From PBB1 sp040400875 (lineage in GTDB: Bacteria > Pseudomonadota > Gammaproteobacteria > Burkholderiales > Burkholderiaceae_C), in assembly GCA_040400875.1 (NCBI GenBank), contig JBBAPK010000003.1, forward strand, positions 1-64,000: a DNA stretch of 64,000 nucleotides, read 5' to 3'. Shown in pieces: positions 10,098 through 18,602 of this stretch. Positions within the stretch are counted from its first letter, which is position 1. Every line of letters starts with the position of its first letter. Below the pieces are notes generated by a model. It was not told the origin of the DNA. It made no database searches and saw only the letters and a list, made by a program, of their open reading frames with translations. The position numbers were made by a program, and so were the translations under genes.

Positions 10098-11276
10098 TCA
10101 CAGCCCTGCGGCCGCGCGCAACACCGCAACCTTGTCCGTGCGCTCCCACGAGAACTCCGGCTCCTCGCGGCCGAAGTGACCGTAGGCCGCGGTCTTTTCA
10201 TAGATCGGGCGCAGCAAGTCGAGCATCTGGATGATGCCCTTGGGCCGCAGGTCGAAATGCGCGTTGACCAGTTCGGCAATGCGCTCGTCCGAGATCACGC
10301 CGGTGCCTTCGGTGCGCACGGTGATGTTCATCGGCTTGGCCACGCCGATGGCGTAGGCAACCTGGATCTGGCACTGCTTGGCCAGCCCTGCGGCCACGAT
10401 GTTCTTGGCCACGTAGCGCGCGGCATAGGCGGCCGAGCGATCCACCTTGGTGGGGTCCTTGCCGCTGAAGGCGCCGCCGCCGTGCGGGCAGGCGCCGCCG
10501 TAGGTGTCAACGATGATCTTGCGACCGGTCAGGCCGCAATCGCCTTGCGGGCCACCGATGACGAAGCGCCCGGTCGGGTTGACCAGATAGCGCGTGTCTT
10601 TCAGCCAGGCCTTGGGCAACACCGGCTTGATGATTTCCTCGATCACCGCTTCGATGAATTCGGGCTTCATCTTGGTGCCGTCGCTCATCTCGGGCGAGTG
10701 CTGGCTTGACAGCACCACGGTGTCAATGCTGTGCGGCTTGCCGTCGACGTAGCGCATGGTCACCTGGCTCTTGGCGTCGGGGCGCAGGAAGGGCAGCCGG
10801 CCGTCTTTGCGCAGCTGCGCTTGACGCTCGACCAGCCGGTGCGCGTAGTAGATCGGCGCGGGCATCAGCTCGGGTGTCTCGTCGCAGGCGTAGCCGAACA
10901 TCAGGCCCTGGTCGCCGGCGCCGGTGTTCAGGTGGTCGTCGCTGGCGTGGTCCACGCCCTGCGCGATGTCGTTGGACTGCTTGTCATAGCAGACCATCAC
11001 CGCGCAGCCCTTGTAGTCGATGCCGTACTCGGTGTTGTCGTAGCCGATGCGCTTGATGGTGTTGCGCGCCACCTGGATGTAGTCGACGTTGGCCTGCGTG
11101 GTGATCTCGCCGGCCAGCACCACCAGACCGGTGTTGCACAGCGTTTCGGCGGCTACGCGTGACAGCGGGTCCTGCTCAAAGATCGCGTCAAGGATGGCGT
11201 CGGAGATCTGGTCGGCCACCTTGTCGGGATGGCCTTCAGACACGGACTCGGATGTGAAAAGGAAATCGTTCGCCAC
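10098..11276 (-). CDS. metK: S-adenosylmethionine synthetase
   Basis: Makes SAM from methionine and ATP (EC 2.5.1.6). The GTG at 11276 gives 392 residues starting VANDFLFTSESVSEGHPDKV, the canonical N-terminus with the GHPDK ATP-binding motif, and is preceded by an ACGGAG ribosome binding site; the longer frame to 11411 is leader sequence. GAGDQGLMFGYA and GGGAFSGKDPTKVDRS are also intact. A short GCAAC-GCAA-GTTGC hairpin (11295-11308) lies 19 nt upstream of the start. No known SAM riboswitch class was recognised in the leader. Confidence 0.97.
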   Translation of the reverse strand: MANDFLFTSESVSEGHPDKVADQISDAILDAIFEQDPLSRVAAETLCNTGLVVLAGEITTQANVDYIQVARNTIKRIGYDNTEYGIDYKGCAVMVCYDKQSNDIAQGVDHASDDHLNTGAGDQGLMFGYACDETPELMPAPIYYAHRLVERQAQLRKDGRLPFLRPDAKSQVTMRYVDGKPHSIDTVVLSSQHSPEMSDGTKMKPEFIEAVIEEIIKPVLPKAWLKDTRYLVNPTGRFVIGGPQGDCGLTGRKIIVDTYGGACPHGGGAFSGKDPTKVDRSAAYAARYVAKNIVAAGLAKQCQIQVAYAIGVAKPMNITVRTEGTGVISDERIAELVNAHFDLRPKGIIQMLDLLRPIYEKTAAYGHFGREEPEFSWERTDKVAVLRAAAGL

Positions 11277-11452
11277 TCTTAAACTCCGTTCGGTTGCAAC
11301 TTGCGTTGCCGGCCCAGCACCTGGAGGTTCGGCGAACGCTTTAGCGGTTTGTTGAGCCTGTGCCCGGCAGGCGCCCGAAGTGACCCAAGCTGCCCTGCAA
11401 TCGCCCCGCAAGTAGTTCTTTAACTCGGCGACGATCCGATTCTATTCACCTG

Positions 11453-12352
11453 ATGACGCGCTTCATTGCGATATCCCTCAAGGTATTGGTGCGTTTTCTG
11501 GCGCATGTCCCTCTGCGCTGGCTGCATGCGGTAGGTGCGCCCTTGGGCTGGCTGGTGTTTGTCGCCTCGCCCACGTACCGCCGGCGATTTCGAGCCAATG
11601 CCCAGCAGGCGGGCGTGCCGTGGGCTGAGGCTCGCGGCGCCATCGCGTCGGCTGGCCGCTCGCTGATGGAGCTGCCCGTGCTGTGGCTGCGACCGCCCGA
11701 TGCTGCGCTGCCGGTGGCGGTTCACTGGCAAGGCGGCGAGCTGATCGAGCAGGCCCATGCCGCAGGGCGCGGCCTGGTGCTGCTGACCCCCCACCTCGGC
11801 TGCTTCGAGGTGATCGGTCAGTCCTATGCGCAACGCCATGGCGCTGGCTGCGGCGCGATGACGGTGCTCTATCGCCCGGCGCGCAAACCCTGGCTGCGCG
11901 ATCTGGTCGAAGCCGCACGCCGCCGCCCGGGACTGGATGCCGCACCGGCCACGCTGGCCGGTGTGCGACAGATGATGCGCGCGCTCAAGCGCGGCGAGGT
12001 GATCGGCCTGTTGCCCGATCAGGTGCCGCCCGAGGGGCTGGGCGTGTGGGCGCCGTTCTTTGGCCAGCCGGCCTACACCATGACATTGGCCAGCCGGCTG
12101 GCGCAGCAAACCGGTGCGGCCTTGCTGCTGGTGTGGGGTGAACGCCTGCCGCGCGGTGCCGGTTATCGGGTGCGCGTGAGCGAACTGGCTGAGCCCTTGC
12201 CGCACGATCCCGTCGCCGCCGCCGCCGCCATCAACCGCGCGATGGAGCACCTGATCCTGCAGTGTCCGCAGCAGTACCTCTGGGGCTACCACCGCTACAA
12301 GCAGCCGCGCTCGGGCGGGCTGTCGGCGCTGGGCGAAAAGGCCTCGCCATGA
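11453..12352 (+). CDS. Lipid A biosynthesis-type lysophospholipid acyltransferase
   Basis: A 299-residue member of the LpxL/LpxM (HtrB/MsbB) acyltransferase family, with one N-terminal membrane segment and the catalytic HX4E motif in LLTPHLGCFEVIG (about residues 100-113). A second conserved block (GLLPDQVPPEGLGVWAPFFG) matches the acyl-acceptor binding region. It likely adds a secondary acyl chain to Kdo-lipid A or a related lipid at the inner membrane. It is divergent from metK, and its stop overlaps the next acyltransferase by ATGA. Which acyl position it fills is not readable. Confidence 0.88.
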   Translation: MTRFIAISLKVLVRFLAHVPLRWLHAVGAPLGWLVFVASPTYRRRFRANAQQAGVPWAEARGAIASAGRSLMELPVLWLRPPDAALPVAVHWQGGELIEQAHAAGRGLVLLTPHLGCFEVIGQSYAQRHGAGCGAMTVLYRPARKPWLRDLVEAARRRPGLDAAPATLAGVRQMMRALKRGEVIGLLPDQVPPEGLGVWAPFFGQPAYTMTLASRLAQQTGAALLLVWGERLPRGAGYRVRVSELAEPLPHDPVAAAAAINRAMEHLILQCPQQYLWGYHRYKQPRSGGLSALGEKASP

Positions 12353-13245
12353 AGCGGCTGCTGGCCAACGGGCTGACGCGGCTCGGGCTCGCGCTGGTGT
12401 GGCTCTTGCACTGGCTGCCTTTGGCGCTGCTGGCGCCGCTGGGTCGCGCCCTCGGCCGTCTTTCATGGGTGCTGGCGCATTCGCGCAGGCACATTGCGCT
12501 GCGCAACCTCGAGCTGTGCTTTCCCGAGCTGGACGAGCCGCAGCGTCGCGCCCTGGCCTTCGAGCACTTCCAGCTCATGGGCCGCAGCATCCTCGAACGT
12601 GGGTTGCTGTGGCACGCCTCGCCCGCGCGGCTCAAGCGCCTCATCCACGTCGAGGGCCCGGCCGACTTTGCCGACAAGCACCCCGGCACGATGATGTGGC
12701 TGGTGCCGCATTTCGTGTCGCTCGAGGTGGTGGCCCCTGCCGCACGCATGTCGACCGTGCGGCCGGCTTGCACCATCTACCAAAAGCAAAGCAACCTGGT
12801 GTTCGATGCCGCAGTGCGGCGCGGTCGCTTGCGCTTTAGCCCGGTGCGGCTGCTGTCGCGTCGCGAGGGCGCCAAGCCGCTGCTGCGTGCCATCCGTCAG
12901 GGTGAAGGCTTCCTCAATCTGCCCGACATGGACTTCGGCATCAAGGGCGCCGAGTTCGTGCCCTTCTTCGGTGTGCCGGCGGCCACGCTGCTCGCGCCGT
13001 CTCGCATGGCGCGTCTGCTCGACATGAAGGTGCAGCCTGTGATCGCCGAGATGTTGCCGGGCGCGCAGGGCTACCGCGTGCGCTTCCTTGAGCCGTGGAC
13101 GCACTTTCCCACCGACGACGCCCACGCCGATACCGTCGCGCTCAACCGCTGGATCGAGCAGGAGATCCGCCGCAACCCGGCGCAGTACCTGTGGGTTCAC
13201 CGGCGATTCAAGACGCGCCCGCCCGGCGAGCCTTCGCTGTATTGA
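12349..13245 (+). CDS. Second LpxL/LpxM-type acyltransferase
   Basis: The second acyltransferase of the pair, 298 residues from the ATG that overlaps the previous stop. It has an N-terminal hydrophobic segment (LTRLGLALVWLLHWLPLALL), the HX4E motif in WLVPHFVSLEVV (about residues 123-130) and the family block LNLPDMDFGIKGAEFVPFFG, where many homologues have PDQ. The arrangement of two LpxL-like genes between metK and dapF is typical of Burkholderiales. The two probably acylate different positions or act in sequence. Confidence 0.88.
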   Translation: MKRLLANGLTRLGLALVWLLHWLPLALLAPLGRALGRLSWVLAHSRRHIALRNLELCFPELDEPQRRALAFEHFQLMGRSILERGLLWHASPARLKRLIHVEGPADFADKHPGTMMWLVPHFVSLEVVAPAARMSTVRPACTIYQKQSNLVFDAAVRRGRLRFSPVRLLSRREGAKPLLRAIRQGEGFLNLPDMDFGIKGAEFVPFFGVPAATLLAPSRMARLLDMKVQPVIAEMLPGAQGYRVRFLEPWTHFPTDDAHADTVALNRWIEQEIRRNPAQYLWVHRRFKTRPPGEPSLY

Positions 13246-13272
13246 GCCGCGTGCGCCGTCGATAATCGGTCC

Positions 13273-14169
13273 ATGAAAATCCGGTTCACCAAGATGCAGG
13301 GCGCCGGCAACGACTTCGTCGTGCTCGACGCCACGCAAGAGCCGCTCGCCCTGGGCGCCGAGCAGTTGCGCCGGCTGGCCGATCGCCGCTTCGGCGTGGG
13401 AGCCGACCAGATCCTGGTGGTCACCCGCAGCCAAACCGAAGGCGTCGATTTCGGCTACCGCATCTTCAACAGCACCGGCGAAGAAGTCGAGCAGTGCGGC
13501 AACGGCGCACGCTGTTTCGTGCGCTACGTGCGCGACAAGAAACTGTCCGACAAGTCGACCCTGCGCGCCGAGACGGTCAACAGCCTGCTCGAACTGCACA
13601 TGCTCGAAGACGGGCGCGTGCGCGTCGACATGAACGCACCCATCTTCGATCTGCCCCGGGTGCCTTTTCACGACGCCGGCTTGCGCGCGCATCGCGTGCC
13701 GGTCAAGGGCGGTGCCGGCGGCCAGTTCGTCGATCTGTGGCCGCTGCGCATCAAGGGCCGCGTGGTCGAGGTCGCGGTGTTGTCGATGGGCAACCCGCAT
13801 GCGGTGCAACTCGTCGATGACGTGGACAGCGCCGGCGTCGAAGTGCTCGGCCCACTGATCGAGCACCACACCAGCTTTCCGCGTCGCGTCAACGCAGGCT
13901 TCATGCAGGTCGTCTCGCGCAGCCACATCCGCTTGCGCGTGTTCGAGCGCGGTGCCGGCGAGACGCTGGCTTGCGGCACTGGCGCGTGCGCGGCGGTGGT
14001 CGCGGGCATTCGCCTGGGGCTGCTCGATGCGGTGGTCGATGTTGACACCCGAGGCGGCCGTTTGACCATCGAGTGGCAAGGCCTGCGCGACGGCCTTGGC
14101 AGCCATGTCTTCATGGCCGGCCCGGCGCAAACCGTCTTCGAAGGCGAAATCGAACTGCAAGACCTCTGA
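13273..14169 (+). CDS. dapF: Diaminopimelate epimerase
   Basis: PLP-independent racemase that converts LL-DAP to meso-DAP for lysine and peptidoglycan synthesis. At 298 residues it is slightly longer than the E. coli enzyme (274). Both catalytic cysteines are visible: VEQCGNGARCF (about residue 75) and LACGTGACAAVV (about residue 235). The N-terminal KMQGAGNDFVVLD and the GNPHAV blocks are intact. It is followed by DUF484 and xerC, a conserved proteobacterial order. Confidence 0.96.
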   Translation: MKIRFTKMQGAGNDFVVLDATQEPLALGAEQLRRLADRRFGVGADQILVVTRSQTEGVDFGYRIFNSTGEEVEQCGNGARCFVRYVRDKKLSDKSTLRAETVNSLLELHMLEDGRVRVDMNAPIFDLPRVPFHDAGLRAHRVPVKGGAGGQFVDLWPLRIKGRVVEVAVLSMGNPHAVQLVDDVDSAGVEVLGPLIEHHTSFPRRVNAGFMQVVSRSHIRLRVFERGAGETLACGTGACAAVVAGIRLGLLDAVVDVDTRGGRLTIEWQGLRDGLGSHVFMAGPAQTVFEGEIELQDL

Positions 14170-14215
14170 GCGCAACCGTGCACCCTGTCCATCAACGAAC
14201 CATGAGCACCACACC

Positions 14216-14902
14216 GTGAGCAATCCCACCGGAGTCCAGGGCATCACCGAAACCGACATCGCCAACTACCTAGCCAACACGCCGGGTTTCTTCGAGCGCC
14301 ATGCCGATTTGCTCAGCTCGATCCAGCTGAGCAGCCCGCACGGCACGCGCGCGGTGTCGCTGCAGGAGCGGCAGATGGATCTGCTGCGCGAGCGGCTCAA
14401 GGGCTTCGAGCAAAAGATCATGGAGATGATCCGCCACGGCCAGGAAAACGCCGCCATCGCCGAGCGGCTGCATCGCTTCACCCGATCGCTGATGCTGACC
14501 ACCGAGGCGGCGGCGCTGCCCGAGGTGCTGGTGCGCGAGCTGATGCATCAGTTTCTGATTCCGCAAGCGGGCATCCGGGTGTGGGGTGCTTCGGCCGAAC
14601 ATGCCGCGCTGCCGTTTGCGCGCACCGTCAGCGCCGACGCGCGCAGCTTTGCGTCGAGCCTGTCGCTGCCGTATTGCGGCGCCAACGCCGGCTTCGAAGC
14701 GGCCACCTGGCTCGAAGACTCGTCGACCGTCGCTTCGCTGGCGCTGATTCCGCTGCGTCATGGCAGCAGCACCGATGCCTTCGGGCTGCTGGTGCTGGGC
14801 TCGCCCGACCCGACGCGCTTTGCCGCCGACATGGGCACCGAGTTTCTGATGCGCATCGGCGAGGTTTCGAGCGCGGGCCTGTCGCGGCTGATTCGCGCCT
14901 GA
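14216..14902 (+). CDS. DUF484 (GAF-like) protein
   Basis: A 228-residue DUF484 protein; homologues sit between dapF and xerC in many proteobacteria. The GTG start gives VSNPTGVQGITETDIANYL, a normal family N-terminus, whereas the longer frame overlaps dapF. Residues 20-90 are helical/coiled (FFERHADLLSSIQLSSPHG, LQERQMDLLRERLKGFEQK) and the C-terminal part resembles a GAF sensor domain. Function is unknown; co-occurrence with xerC suggests a role near chromosome dimer resolution or cell division. Confidence 0.88.
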   Translation: MSNPTGVQGITETDIANYLANTPGFFERHADLLSSIQLSSPHGTRAVSLQERQMDLLRERLKGFEQKIMEMIRHGQENAAIAERLHRFTRSLMLTTEAAALPEVLVRELMHQFLIPQAGIRVWGASAEHAALPFARTVSADARSFASSLSLPYCGANAGFEAATWLEDSSTVASLALIPLRHGSSTDAFGLLVLGSPDPTRFAADMGTEFLMRIGEVSSAGLSRLIRA

Positions 14903-14921
14903 TGGCCAACGGCGGCAGCGC

Positions 14922-15863
14922 GTGAACGACGACCTCGCGGCCCACTTGCAGCATCTGCAAGTCGAGCGCCGCCTGGCCGCGCGCACGCTGACGATGTACA
15001 CGCAGGCCTTCGTGCGGTTGCAAGGCCTGGCCGATGTGGCGGCCGTGCCGCTGCGCGAGGTGCAGCCGCACCATGTGCGCCGCTGGGCCGGCCAGCTGCA
15101 CGCGCAAGGGCTGGCACCGGGCAGCATCGCCATTGAACTGTCGGCGTGGCGAGGCTTTTATCGCTGGCTGGGCCGCGATGGGCTGGTGCTGCAAAACCCG
15201 GTGGCCGGCGTGCGTGCGCCCAAGGCGGCCAAGCCGCTGCCCAAGGCGCTGTCGGTCGATCAGGCGGTGGCGCTGGCCGATTTCAGCGCGCCGCCCGACG
15301 CCGCACGGCAAGGTGCTGCCATCGCCGCGCGCGATCACTGCATCACCGAGCTGCTGTACGGCTGCGGGCTGCGGGTGGCCGAGCTGGCCTGCCTTGATGT
15401 GCAGCCCGGCGCGCGGGCGGTGGGCTGGATCGACATCGCCGACGCCAGCGCCCATGTGCTGGGCAAGGGCAACAAGCGTCGCAGCGTGCCGGTGGGCGCG
15501 GCGGCGCTGGTTGCGCTGCAGACCTGGCTGGGCCTGCGCGCGCAGATGGCGAAGGCCGACGAGCCTGCGCTGTTGGTGGGCCAGCGCGGTGCGCGCATCA
15601 CCACCAACCAGGTGCGCATCAGCCTCAAGCAGCGCGCGGTGCAAGCCGGGCTGCCCACGCACGTGCATCCGCACATGCTGCGCCACTCGTTTGCCACCCA
15701 CGTGCTGCAGTCCAGCGGCGATTTGCGCGCGGTGCAAGAACTGCTCGGCCACGCCAACATCAGCGCCACGCAGGTCTACACCAAGCTTGACTTCGGCCAC
15801 CTCAGCAAGGTGTACGACGCCGCGCATCCCCGAGCCAAGAAGCAAGACCCGATCAAGCGGTGA
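14922..15863 (+). CDS. xerC: Site-specific tyrosine recombinase XerC
   Basis: Resolves chromosome dimers at dif with XerD. The protein has 313 residues, with an N-terminal SAM-like core-binding domain (about 1-95) and a C-terminal catalytic domain. The catalytic set is visible: Arg in YGCGLRVAELA, Lys in GKGNKRRSVP, His-Arg in HPHMLRHSFATHVL, His in ELLGHANI and the nucleophile Tyr in TQVYTKLDFGHL. The GTG at 14922 is chosen because the ATG overlapping the DUF484 stop (14902) opens a 7-codon out-of-frame peptide. Confidence 0.95.
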   Translation: MNDDLAAHLQHLQVERRLAARTLTMYTQAFVRLQGLADVAAVPLREVQPHHVRRWAGQLHAQGLAPGSIAIELSAWRGFYRWLGRDGLVLQNPVAGVRAPKAAKPLPKALSVDQAVALADFSAPPDAARQGAAIAARDHCITELLYGCGLRVAELACLDVQPGARAVGWIDIADASAHVLGKGNKRRSVPVGAAALVALQTWLGLRAQMAKADEPALLVGQRGARITTNQVRISLKQRAVQAGLPTHVHPHMLRHSFATHVLQSSGDLRAVQELLGHANISATQVYTKLDFGHLSKVYDAAHPRAKKQDPIKR

Positions 15864-15882
15864 GGCGTCTGGCTGTCGGGGC

Positions 15883-16959
15883 ATGTCGATGGCCTACGAT
15901 GAAAGCATGCATGTGCCGTCCACGCCGCTGAGCGTTGCTTCCCGCGCCGACGATCTGGTGGTGGCGCGGCCCGAAGGCCTGTACTGCCCGCCTGGCGATT
16001 TCTACATCGACCCCTGGAAGCGAGTCGATCGGGCCGTCATCACGCATGCCCATTCCGATCACGCCCGTGCTGGCCACCAGCACTACCTGGCGCACACCGA
16101 CAGCCAAGGCACGCTGCGCACCCGCCTGGGCGACGACATCACGCTGCAAACGCTGGCCTATGGCGAAAGCATCGTGCATCACGGCGTCAGGTTGTCGCTG
16201 CATCCGGCAGGTCATGTGCTCGGTTCGGCGCAGGTGAGGCTTGAACACGGCGGCCGCGTGTGGGTCGCCTCGGGCGACTACAAGACCGAGGCCGACGGCA
16301 CCTGCGCGCCCTTCGAGCCGGTGCGCTGCGACACCTTCATCACCGAATCGACCTTCGGCCTGCCGATCTACCGCTGGCCGACCCAGACCGAGCTGTTCGC
16401 CGACATCAATGCCTGGTGGCGGGCCAATGCCGAGCAGGATCGCGCGTCGGTGCTGCTGTGCTACGCGTTCGGCAAGGCGCAACGCATCTTGCATGGCGTG
16501 GATGCGAGCATCGGACCCATCGTCACGCACGGCGCGGTGGAGCCCTTGAACGCGGTGTACCGCGCGGCCGGCGTCGCGCTGGCGCCAACGCTGCGAGCCG
16601 CCGATCCGGGCCTTGACGCTGCACTTTTGAAGCGCGCCTTGGTGCTGGCGCCGCCCTCGGCTCAGGGCACACCGTGGATGCGTCGCTTTGGCGATTACTC
16701 GGATGCCTTCGCCAGCGGCTGGATGCAGTTGCGCGGTGCGCGGCGCCGGTGCGGCGTGGATCGCGGCTTCGTCATGTCCGACCATGCCGACTGGCCAGGC
16801 CTGCTGAACGCCATTGCCGGCACTGGCGCGCAGCGCGTTTTCGTCACCCATGGCAGCGTGGCGGTGATGGTGCGCTGGCTGACCGAGGCCGGCCTGGAGG
16901 CGCAAGCCTTCAAGACCGAGTACGGCGCCGAAGACCCAGAGGCCGTGCCCGCCGCATGA
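15883..16959 (+). CDS. Ligase-associated metallo-beta-lactamase-fold DNA exonuclease
   Basis: MBL-fold nuclease of about 358 residues with the metal-binding HxHxDH motif (THAHSDHARAG, near residue 55) and later conserved blocks SLHPAGHVLGSAQ, VASGDYK and FVMSDHADWPGL. It belongs to the exonuclease family encoded with an ATP-dependent ligase, an Lhr-Core helicase and a phosphoesterase. The stop overlaps the ligase start (ATGA). In-frame ATGs at 15883, 15889 and 15907 are all possible; conserved sequence begins after the last. It starts 20 nt after xerC, so it may be co-transcribed with it. Confidence 0.9.
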   Translation: MSMAYDESMHVPSTPLSVASRADDLVVARPEGLYCPPGDFYIDPWKRVDRAVITHAHSDHARAGHQHYLAHTDSQGTLRTRLGDDITLQTLAYGESIVHHGVRLSLHPAGHVLGSAQVRLEHGGRVWVASGDYKTEADGTCAPFEPVRCDTFITESTFGLPIYRWPTQTELFADINAWWRANAEQDRASVLLCYAFGKAQRILHGVDASIGPIVTHGAVEPLNAVYRAAGVALAPTLRAADPGLDAALLKRALVLAPPSAQGTPWMRRFGDYSDAFASGWMQLRGARRRCGVDRGFVMSDHADWPGLLNAIAGTGAQRVFVTHGSVAVMVRWLTEAGLEAQAFKTEYGAEDPEAVPAA

Positions 16960-18602
16960 AGCCGTTTGCCGCGCTGTATCGCGAACTCGATGCGACCACC
17001 TCCAGCCTGGCCAAGCAGGCCGCGCTGCAGCGCTATCTGCAAAGCGCCGATCCCGCGAGCGCGGCCTGGGCGGTCTACTTTCTGGCCGGCGGCAAGCCGC
17101 GGCAACTGGTGCCGGTCAAGTTGCTGCGGCAACTGGCGCAACAGGCTGCGGGCCTGCCGCCGTGGCTTTTCGACGAGACCTATGACGCGGTTGGCGACCT
17201 GGCCGAAACCATTTCACTGCTGCTGCCGGCGCCAGATCAAACGCACGCCATGGGCCTGTGTGAATGGATGGAGCGCCACTTGCTGCCGCTGCGCGGCACG
17301 CCGCCCGATCAGCTGGCCGACACCTTGCACGCGCAATGGCGCTGCCTGGCCATCGACGAGCGGCTGGTCTATTTCAAGCTCATCACCGGCGGCTTTCGCG
17401 TCGGCGTGTCACGGCTGCAAGTCACGCAAGCGCTGGCGGCGGTGGGGGCGCTCGACCCCAAGCGCGTGGCGCAGCGCTTGATGGGCTACACGCACATCAC
17501 CGGGCAACGCTCGGCCGCCGACTACAACGCCCTGATCGCCCCGGAGAGCGCCGGTGAACTCGAAGCCCAGACCGGCGGGCAGCCCTACCCCTTCTTTCTC
17601 GCGCACCCGTTCAACCTGCCGCTGGCCCAGTTCGATGAAGCGCTCGGCACGCCTTCGCAGTGGCTTGTCGAATGGAAGTGGGATGGCATCCGCGCCCAGC
17701 TCGTCAAGCGTGCCGGCAAGGTGTGGCTGTGGTCGCGCGGCGAAGAGCTGGTGACCGAGCGCTTTCCCGAACTCGCGCAGATGGGCCAGGCGCTGCCAGA
17801 CGGCACGGTGCTCGACGGAGAAATCGTGGTGTGGCGCGACGAGCGCGTTCAGCCTTTCGCCGAGCTGCAAAAGCGCATCGGCCGCAAGACGCTCGGGCCC
17901 AAGCTGCTGCGCGAGCTGCCGGTGGCGCTGCTGGCTTACGACCTGCTCGAGCTGCAAGGCCGCGACCTGCGCGTGCTGGCGCAGTGCGAGCGACGGCCGC
18001 TGCTCGATGCGTTGCTGGCCAGCGTGCCGCATCCGTGCCTCATTGCCAGCCCGCTGCTCCAGGGCGCCAGCTGGGACGACCTGGCACAGCAGCGCGAAGC
18101 GGCGCGCGCCATGGGTGTCGAAGGCCTGATGCTCAAGCAGCGCACGGCGTGCTACGGCGTGGGTCGCACCAAGGATGTGGGCGTGTGGTGGAAGTGGAAG
18201 ATCGATCCGCTGTCCATCGATGCCGTCCTCATCTACGCGCAGCGCGGCCACGGCCGCCGTGCCAGTCTTTACAGCGACTACACCTTTGCCGTGTGGGATG
18301 CGCCGCCGCAGGTCGAAGGGCGCAAGCTGGTGCCGTTCGCGAAAGCGTATTCAGGCCTGACCGATGCCGAAATGGCGCGCGTCGACGCCGTCGTGCGCAA
18401 GACCACCGTCGAGAGCTTCGGCCCGGTTCGCAGCGTGCAGCCCACGCTGGTGTTCGAGCTGGGGTTCGAAGGCATCGCCCGCAGCGCGCGGCACAAAAGC
18501 GGGATCGCGGTGCGCTTTCCACGCATGCTGCGCTGGCGTGAGGACAAGTCCGTCGACGACGCCGACACGCTGCAAACCCTCGCCGAGCTGCTGCCGTCGT
18601 GA
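16956..18602 (+). CDS. ATP-dependent DNA ligase (repair-cassette type)
   Basis: A 548-residue ligase. An N-terminal DNA-binding domain (about 1-200) precedes the nucleotidyltransferase core, in which the adenylated Lys is in VEWKWDGIRAQLV (about residue 240), with later motifs LDGEIVVW and GLMLK, and then an OB-fold domain containing WWKWKIDPL. It seals nicks using ATP and differs from the NAD-dependent replicative LigA. Both neighbours overlap it by 4 nt, consistent with a dedicated end-processing and sealing pathway. Confidence 0.92.
   Translation: MKPFAALYRELDATTSSLAKQAALQRYLQSADPASAAWAVYFLAGGKPRQLVPVKLLRQLAQQAAGLPPWLFDETYDAVGDLAETISLLLPAPDQTHAMGLCEWMERHLLPLRGTPPDQLADTLHAQWRCLAIDERLVYFKLITGGFRVGVSRLQVTQALAAVGALDPKRVAQRLMGYTHITGQRSAADYNALIAPESAGELEAQTGGQPYPFFLAHPFNLPLAQFDEALGTPSQWLVEWKWDGIRAQLVKRAGKVWLWSRGEELVTERFPELAQMGQALPDGTVLDGEIVVWRDERVQPFAELQKRIGRKTLGPKLLRELPVALLAYDLLELQGRDLRVLAQCERRPLLDALLASVPHPCLIASPLLQGASWDDLAQQREAARAMGVEGLMLKQRTACYGVGRTKDVGVWWKWKIDPLSIDAVLIYAQRGHGRRASLYSDYTFAVWDAPPQVEGRKLVPFAKAYSGLTDAEMARVDAVVRKTTVESFGPVRSVQPTLVFELGFEGIARSARHKSGIAVRFPRMLRWREDKSVDDADTLQTLAELLPS

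Noticed and set aside
11277..11452. Possible SAM riboswitch in the metK leader
   Set aside because: I looked for SAM-I, SAM-II and SAM/SAH-type core elements and did not find a convincing set; only a short GCAAC/GTTGC hairpin is present.
12463..14265. 600-codon open frame on the minus strand across the second acyltransferase and dapF
   Set aside because: It lies antisense to well-recognised genes and has the His/Gln/Ala/Arg-rich composition typical of reading opposite high-GC codons; no family resemblance.
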